DNA from: Xylogone sp. PMI_703
Lineage: Eukaryota > Ascomycota > Leotiomycetes
Reading direction: 5' to 3'
Length of the DNA stretch: 64,000 bases
Assembly: GCA_021399445.1 (NCBI GenBank)
Contig: JAJTUQ010000005.1
Span: 3,162,001-3,226,000 of the forward strand
Shown here: positions 58,554-64,000 of the stretch, piece after piece
Position numbering within the stretch: position 1 is the first letter of the stretch
Layout: every line of letters starts with the position of its first letter
Notes under the pieces: model-generated
What the model was told of the DNA's origin: nothing
The model's input: the letters and a program-made list of their open reading frames with translations, nothing else
Databases searched by the model: none
Position numbers and translations under genes: made by a program

Positions 58554-60703
58554 TTGTTTTGATGTTTGGTAGAGGTGGTGAAGTAGTGCTAATGTGCTTG
58601 GTAGCTCTTTGGAACACGACCGCCAAGGAGGATGGATTGAGAGGGGTTCTTATACTCCACAAGGAGAATATATTTAAGAAAAGCGCCAGCTTGGATGATA
58701 CATTACTTCTAGAATCATGGTAAACGCCGTGAGATGATGCAACCGTTGAGTGTAACATTCGGGGAGGCCGTAGCTACTACAACCAAGGGGAATAGCTCTT
58801 ATGCAATATATAGAAGGGCCGGTTTGAGTAGCTGTCGCCATATTTGACCAAGGCTAGCTGTGGACCAACAGATTAGTCTAAAGAAAGCTTCAACTTTTGT
58901 CTAAAAGAGCTTATCTCCGTCAGATGTAGACACTAGGCTGTCAGGGTCGGCAATTCAGGTGGTAACGTAGCACATTAAAGTGTGGTGTGTTCGTCTGAAG
59001 GTTCCATAGTTCGACCGGAGTGTCTCCGGGATAAGGAGATTCTCTAATCAAATCCCTGTCCTGCGAGATTCGTAACGCAAACAGGGCTAGATTACTCAAC
59101 CTTAAATTTAGATGTGAAGTCAGAAAAGCTTAGCACTAAATCCCGTACAGGTAGCGCTTACACGTGTGCCGAGCATCATCAGTAGAGAGAGCGCATTGCC
59201 TAGAACAAATAAAAACACTCATCTTATTGGTTGAAGTGGTGAACATTATCCTCAGTGTCATGCGACTTTATTTAATGTCCCCTTTAGAACATGGAAAGAA
59301 ACACACCACTCATCCAGGAAACATGAGTACTCTGTAGGAAAAAGGATATTATGTTACGGTAGCAATTACCATGCTCCAGAGTGTAACACGGCACAAGAAC
59401 TCGCAAATATACGGAGTCCTAATTCTGGTAGTATATCGCTTGCAGAGCGTACAAGCAATATATTGTTAATATAAAGTGCTTTATCCATTGGCTAGCCTGC
59501 AGCTCATCACTCTGCCTAAGCGAACTGTCATCTTGTTCTCCACCAAACCGCGTCTCTTTCATTCATCATGCATGGCATGCCCACGTGCTTGCACTTGTCC
59601 TCGGGGTTCTTGGCCTTAGTATTTCCGGATCTAGCCTTACATCAACGCCGCGCTGGCTTACGGAGCAATCTAGAATTAAGATTTGCCCAGACTTAGACAA
59701 GCTTTTTATATCACGGTTCCTCGCAACCGCTCGGGAACATCCAGATTTGAGGGATGTAAGTAGGAGTAGTACTTTGTAGATTGTGAGGACCTGAAGGTAT
59801 TTTGTACTCTGAAATACTATCCAGAATTTATGTTAAGTATGAGGTAGCATTTTCTAGTGCAGTAAGTTCCGCTTATACTTGTATAGACTGTGGAGCTCTT
59901 AGTTCTCAGTAGCCAGAGCCCTTGGATCCTGTCCGGTCCGACAACTCCGTCGCGCACTCCGCAAAGAAACTCTGGCATCTAGTACTCCTATTAATGCTCG
60001 CCTCACCCCGGGCTCTTATTTTCGGTGCGATGCCTTCAGTTTCGGGGTGATGCCTTGATTGGGCTTTGATTCATGGCTACCTGCCTTTCTCGGTCGACTA
60101 AGGACCTGGGAGTACTATTATAGCGTCGCAGCCATTCTTCGGAGCAGGAGGGTTCCAAGAATCGTGGTCACGTGCTAGAGTTCTATTATCTGAGGGATCT
60201 ATGACCATCCATTCTTCATGAAGTAGTAAGTAAATATGATAGATAATAGCCTCACGTTCAACTTAACCAATATTATTTCATCTACGTTGTCGAAAAATTG
60301 CTACTAATTACATGTATCAGAGGTCGTTAATACCGAAGGGACGGAGGAGAGCTCCTAGGTTGCTTCAAGCTGCAAGGAATGCAGATGAAGCATTTGAGAT
60401 TATCTGGCGCAAAATGACGAGCCATGTGCGATGTTACTCCAAGATGCATATATTCGACTTAAGGAGCACGAGGGGCTATCACAGTCTTTTAACTACCTAT
60501 CTTCTAACCGACCCCCAATACATACCACAGTCCATCGCATTCGTCCTCGGGACCGAACTATCCTAATTGCAAAACTTATTCCCCTCAGACGTCGGCGCCA
60601 TCTTCTGTCTATTGCTCAGTCGCAGCTGCAATTTCTAGATGCTCATAAGAAATTAGCACTAAGCGCAAGGTTGAGTTACTTGAAAGCAAAGTTATAGCTC
60701 TAT
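58554..60703. other. Long intergenic region
   Basis: About 2.1 kb without a supported gene. Two overlapping frames (60312-60566 and 60431-60697, plus strand) have no recognisable motif. Part of the interval must be the lysozyme-like promoter and the PKS terminator. Confidence 0.4.
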
Positions 60704-63700
60704 TCATGCATCATGTAAAGCTATCAGACCCTCTGTCGCGCGTTCACCCAATGCTGCAAGAGTTCCCATTCCAAGCATCTCCAACACGCTTATCTCAAAC
60801 CCGAACGTCAGCTTCCACCACCCTCGCATCTCGACGGCAGTCATTGAATCCATGCCAAGCTCGGCCAGAGATAGCGAGATGTTGACTTGCTCATCGGCCT
60901 TCAAGAGAAGACTGAAGAGCTGCTTTCCAATCTCCCGTGCGATGAGTGGTGCTGTCTCGGGAGACCTGAGGATGGTCGGGTTATTCTTAGCCGTAGCAAG
61001 GAATGAATGAAGGCCATCGTTAGAACCAGAACTACTACTTCCACTGCTGACATTATGATACACTGCCATCCTAATATCTCTGCGCACGCGGGCACTGCTA
61101 CCGGGGTTACTTAGTGGAACAGTCGGAGATATACCGAGAAGGAAGTTGTTGCGGTTAACCAGCCCGGATGTGCTCTGCTCAGACGCCAGCTGGGCTTCCT
61201 TGTGTAGTATTGCTGCTCCCACGGCTTCCAGGAGCTCGCCTTCCTGGACAGCTCGCCAACCGGTGCCTTTCATTTTCTTGAGCAGGTCCACGTTCTCAGA
61301 CAAGTAACCAGCACCTTCCATAGCACCAATGTCTATCGCAGTACATGGCAGCTGCAGGCTTTTGCGGTAGTGGACAAAAGCGTCTAAGAACGTGTTTGCG
61401 GCGGCGTAATTTGCCTGGCCAGGCTGGCCTAAAATTCCAGACAGAGAGCTGAACAGGATGAAAAAGTCGAGATCCAGGTTGCGTGCCTGGGTAACGTTAT
61501 GGAGATTCCATGTTCCCTGGACTTTGGGCTGAGTTACACCATTCCACTCATCGATGCTCATCCGTGGAAAGCCTTGATCGCGTAGGACCATGGACATCTG
61601 GATGATGCCTTTCAAAGGAGCAGCTACTCCATCCACTGCTAGGGCGACGTCCTCAACATCAGTGACACTTCCATGGACTAGCTGAACCGTGCAATTCATG
61701 CTCTCGAGCTCGCAGACGAAGTCCTTATCGTGCTTCCCAAGTCCAGCATTCCGAGAAAGGAACGTGAGATTGCGAGCGCCATGTTGTACCATCCATATAG
61801 AGATAGAACGGCCCAATCCTCCCAAACCACCAATGAGTAGGTAGGATGCCGAACTGTCAAGCTGCACGAGCTTTTCCCTAACAGTCTCCACCTTTCCGAG
61901 CTGAGCACGTCCGTCGCTGTCTCGAAGCTCTATCACAATTTTACCGATGTGGCTACCTTGCTGCATGTATCTGAAGGTATCCTGAAGTGCAGGAGCACTC
62001 GATACTTTAGCCAGGCGGACGGGTTGAATATGGCCTTCACGGAAGAAGTCCATCATAGTACTAAGCAACCTAAGAAGAAAAACATCAGTTAGGCAATCAA
62101 GTAGTAGTAGAAAGGGGGTAGTCTTACCGATCAACCATGTGTGGCCGCTCGGAACGCATCTGATCCATGTCAACGCAGGAGTAGCTACGATTAGCTAGGA
62201 AGACTTCCATATCTAGTTTCCCAGCTCCTAGCAGGTCTCTTTTGCCAATCTCTACCATCATACCCCACTTGGCAATACAGTGCCAGGTTGCGTGCAAAAG
62301 CTCTCCAGATAGAGAGTTTAGGGCCAGATCAACCCCCCTCCCTCCGGTTTCGCGCATCACATCTTTCACGAAAGATTCACTTCGCGAATCGAAGATACGG
62401 TTCTTTGGTAGGCCGAATGTGTCCATAAGATACTTTACCTTCTCCTCATTGCTAACGGTTGTGTAGATCTCAGCCCCAATCATGCGTGCAATTTGAATAG
62501 CTGCAAGCCCGACGCCACCACAACCACTATGTATAAGTACAGACTATATACGATTTGTGTCAGGATTAGTGCTGAGCTAAGCAAAGTGCACCGTTTCACT
62601 CACCTGGCCTTTCTCGAGATGTCCTATATCAATAAGAGAATATATGGAAGTTGTAAAAATAAGAGGCATGGATGCGCCGTCAACGAAGCTAAGATTATCT
62701 GGGAGAACTTCGCAAAGCAATTCTGAGACTGTAATAACAGTGCTAAATGTCTTGACTGCTACGACTGCTACTCGATCACCAACGCGAAATTTCTTTACTT
62801 GGGGTCCAACGCATCGGACGATACCAGTAGCTTCATATCCGAACATGAGCTGCGGAAGTTCTATGATACCCATTGCTACCAGAACGTCCTAGAAAGTATA
62901 TACGTTAGTACTTTATTTGGGGTGCTTTGGTTCGAAAACATACCCTAAAGTTCAATCCCACCGCCTGTACCTCGACTTCAACCTCATCCTTTTGTGGCAA
63001 TTTTGCAGGCTCTCCAGACCAATGTAAGGAGTCGAGTCGTCCTGGCCGGCCGATAGTAAGATACGCTTCGTCCGACGTATCTGAGACTAGAAGCTCCTCT
63101 TTAAGTGAGAAAGGAAAGAAACGGTTGACGCGAGTCACACCCTCAGTGATGGCATACTCAAAATCCGAGCCTAAAACTCCATCATCATGTCGGTCCCAGA
63201 ATCTGTCAAACACATTGGCGATGGCCCTGACTCCCGTTGCCGAATCGAAATCATCCGTCTCACACGTAGCAAAGTCAATCGCTAACTCGGAACGCATTGT
63301 TCGAGAAAGTCCATTGACCAGAGCGTACCTGGGATCGGGGCACTCTATTTGAGATAGCCGTGTTATCCAGAGAATCCCAGACCCGTCAAGACTAGCGACG
63401 AATTTTTTAAAGTTCTCGAATGACGGCGAATCTATATTATCAAAAAATGGCCCATCCCTATCCAGAAGTGCAATCACATCCTGCCCGTGCGGAGGAGTAT
63501 CTTCAATCGTACAAAAGACTATTTCATATCCTTTCGATTCTAACTCGTGAATCAGCGGATTCAGAGCAGAAGTTTCTGTGTTGTATAGTAGAGTGACCCG
63601 TTTGGTTGCGGTTGTTTCTCGCTGTGGCTTGACAGCCACGATAGTGTCGGATTGTTCTGATAATTCTAGATCAAGCCCATCCAATCCTTCAAATCCGGCG

Positions 63701-64000
63701 GCTATTAATTCTTGTTTCCATCTGCGTGTGCTAATAAAAGGTTCGTCGGGTCTACCGTCATCACCTCCACACCACCAGCCTGGCAATGTGCCGAAAACGA
63801 ACTTGTACCACGTTAATCCACCTCGTGGCTCTTGCAAAAGTAATCTTCCATTTGGACTCAAGAGCTTCCGTGCATTTATCAAGCTCTCCTGGATTCTGGG
63901 AGTGGTATGAATCACGCCAGACGCAACGATAAGGTCGAATTCACGATCTTCAAAGCCCTGATCCGCGGGGTCCTTACCGATGTCAAAAGTGGCAAATTCT
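60704..64000 (-). CDS. Highly reducing type I polyketide synthase, C-terminal part (cMT, ER, KR, ACP); continues past the right edge
   Basis: Multidomain HR-PKS. The visible C-terminal half runs, in order, C-methyltransferase (VIHTTPRIQESL and LLLQEPRGG near the window edge), enoyl reductase, ketoreductase and ACP. The ER motifs VGLNFRDVLVAMG (joined across an intron near 62888-62944), SGCGGVGLAAIQIARMIG (intron near 62540-62602) and LNSLSGELL are intact. The KR has GGLGGLGRSISIWMVQHGA, the Ser of LFSSLSGILGQPGQANYAA and its Tyr. The ACP phosphopantetheine Ser is in LGMDSMTAVEMR, 80 residues before the stop. A further intron lies at about 62070-62127. There is no thioesterase or reductase after the ACP, so release needs a separate enzyme. 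KS, AT and DH lie outside the window. The nearby OMT and MFS genes could serve it. Confidence 0.93.

Noticed and set aside
60312..60697. Two overlapping plus-strand ORFs near the PKS end
   Set aside because: No motif, mixed frames and no splice model; probably chance.
1..64000. tRNA genes, CRISPR arrays or bacterial operons
   Set aside because: No cloverleaf with A and B boxes, regular spacer array or ribosome-binding sites were seen; the DNA is eukaryotic.

Overview
The window is filamentous-ascomycete nuclear DNA. Its genes are broken by short spliceosomal introns, mostly about 45-70 nt, with GT..AG borders. The families are typical of Pezizomycotina: a HET-domain protein, Zn2Cys6 regulators, DHA1 and sugar-porter MFS proteins, a highly reducing PKS, a ferric reductase and a rhodopsin-like membrane protein. 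A decayed 5.8S-ITS2-28S fragment at about 19165-19540 has an ITS2 whose remaining wording resembles Leotiomycetes (Helotiales-like) ITS2. That placement comes from memory and is tentative. Most changes in this fragment are C-to-T or G-to-A, as expected from repeat-induced point mutation (RIP).

Left part (1-17018). First comes the 5' part of a ZNFX1-type RNA helicase (minus strand). A metabolic block follows: an AKR7-like aldo/keto reductase with an apparent frameshift, a salicylate-hydroxylase-like FAD monooxygenase, an alpha-oxoamine synthase (AONS/BioF family), a free-standing A-T-R NRPS-like reductase, a ketopantoate-reductase-like protein and a ferric-reductase-like flavocytochrome. The central genes could form a small biosynthetic cluster in which a carboxylic (probably amino) acid is activated and reduced, with PLP chemistry and oxidation alongside. 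The cluster is an inference from adjacency.

Middle (17019-40014). There is a broken pepsin-like protease, the rDNA relic, an ankyrin-repeat protein, a secreted CYTH-like protein, an unrecognised protein and a HET-domain protein. Next come two DHA1-type MFS transporters in tandem (the first with an apparent one-base frameshift) and two convergent Zn2Cys6 transcription factors.

Right part (40671-64000). A flavin-containing monooxygenase diverges from a DUF4863 (4-hydroxylaminobenzoate-lyase-like) gene. The shared promoter holds a tandem 11-bp repeat with a CGG-N7-CCG site. A sugar porter, an S41-family secreted protease, a SAM O-methyltransferase, a rhodopsin-like pseudogene with an in-frame stop, a secreted lysozyme-like protein and the C-terminal half of a highly reducing PKS follow. 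The PKS runs off the right edge.

Intergenic stretches are long and often AT-rich (for example 56830-57290 and 48340-49130), and several hold faint transposon-like remnants. Exon borders below were read by eye from splice consensus and reading frame. They are most secure where a conserved motif is restored across the junction.
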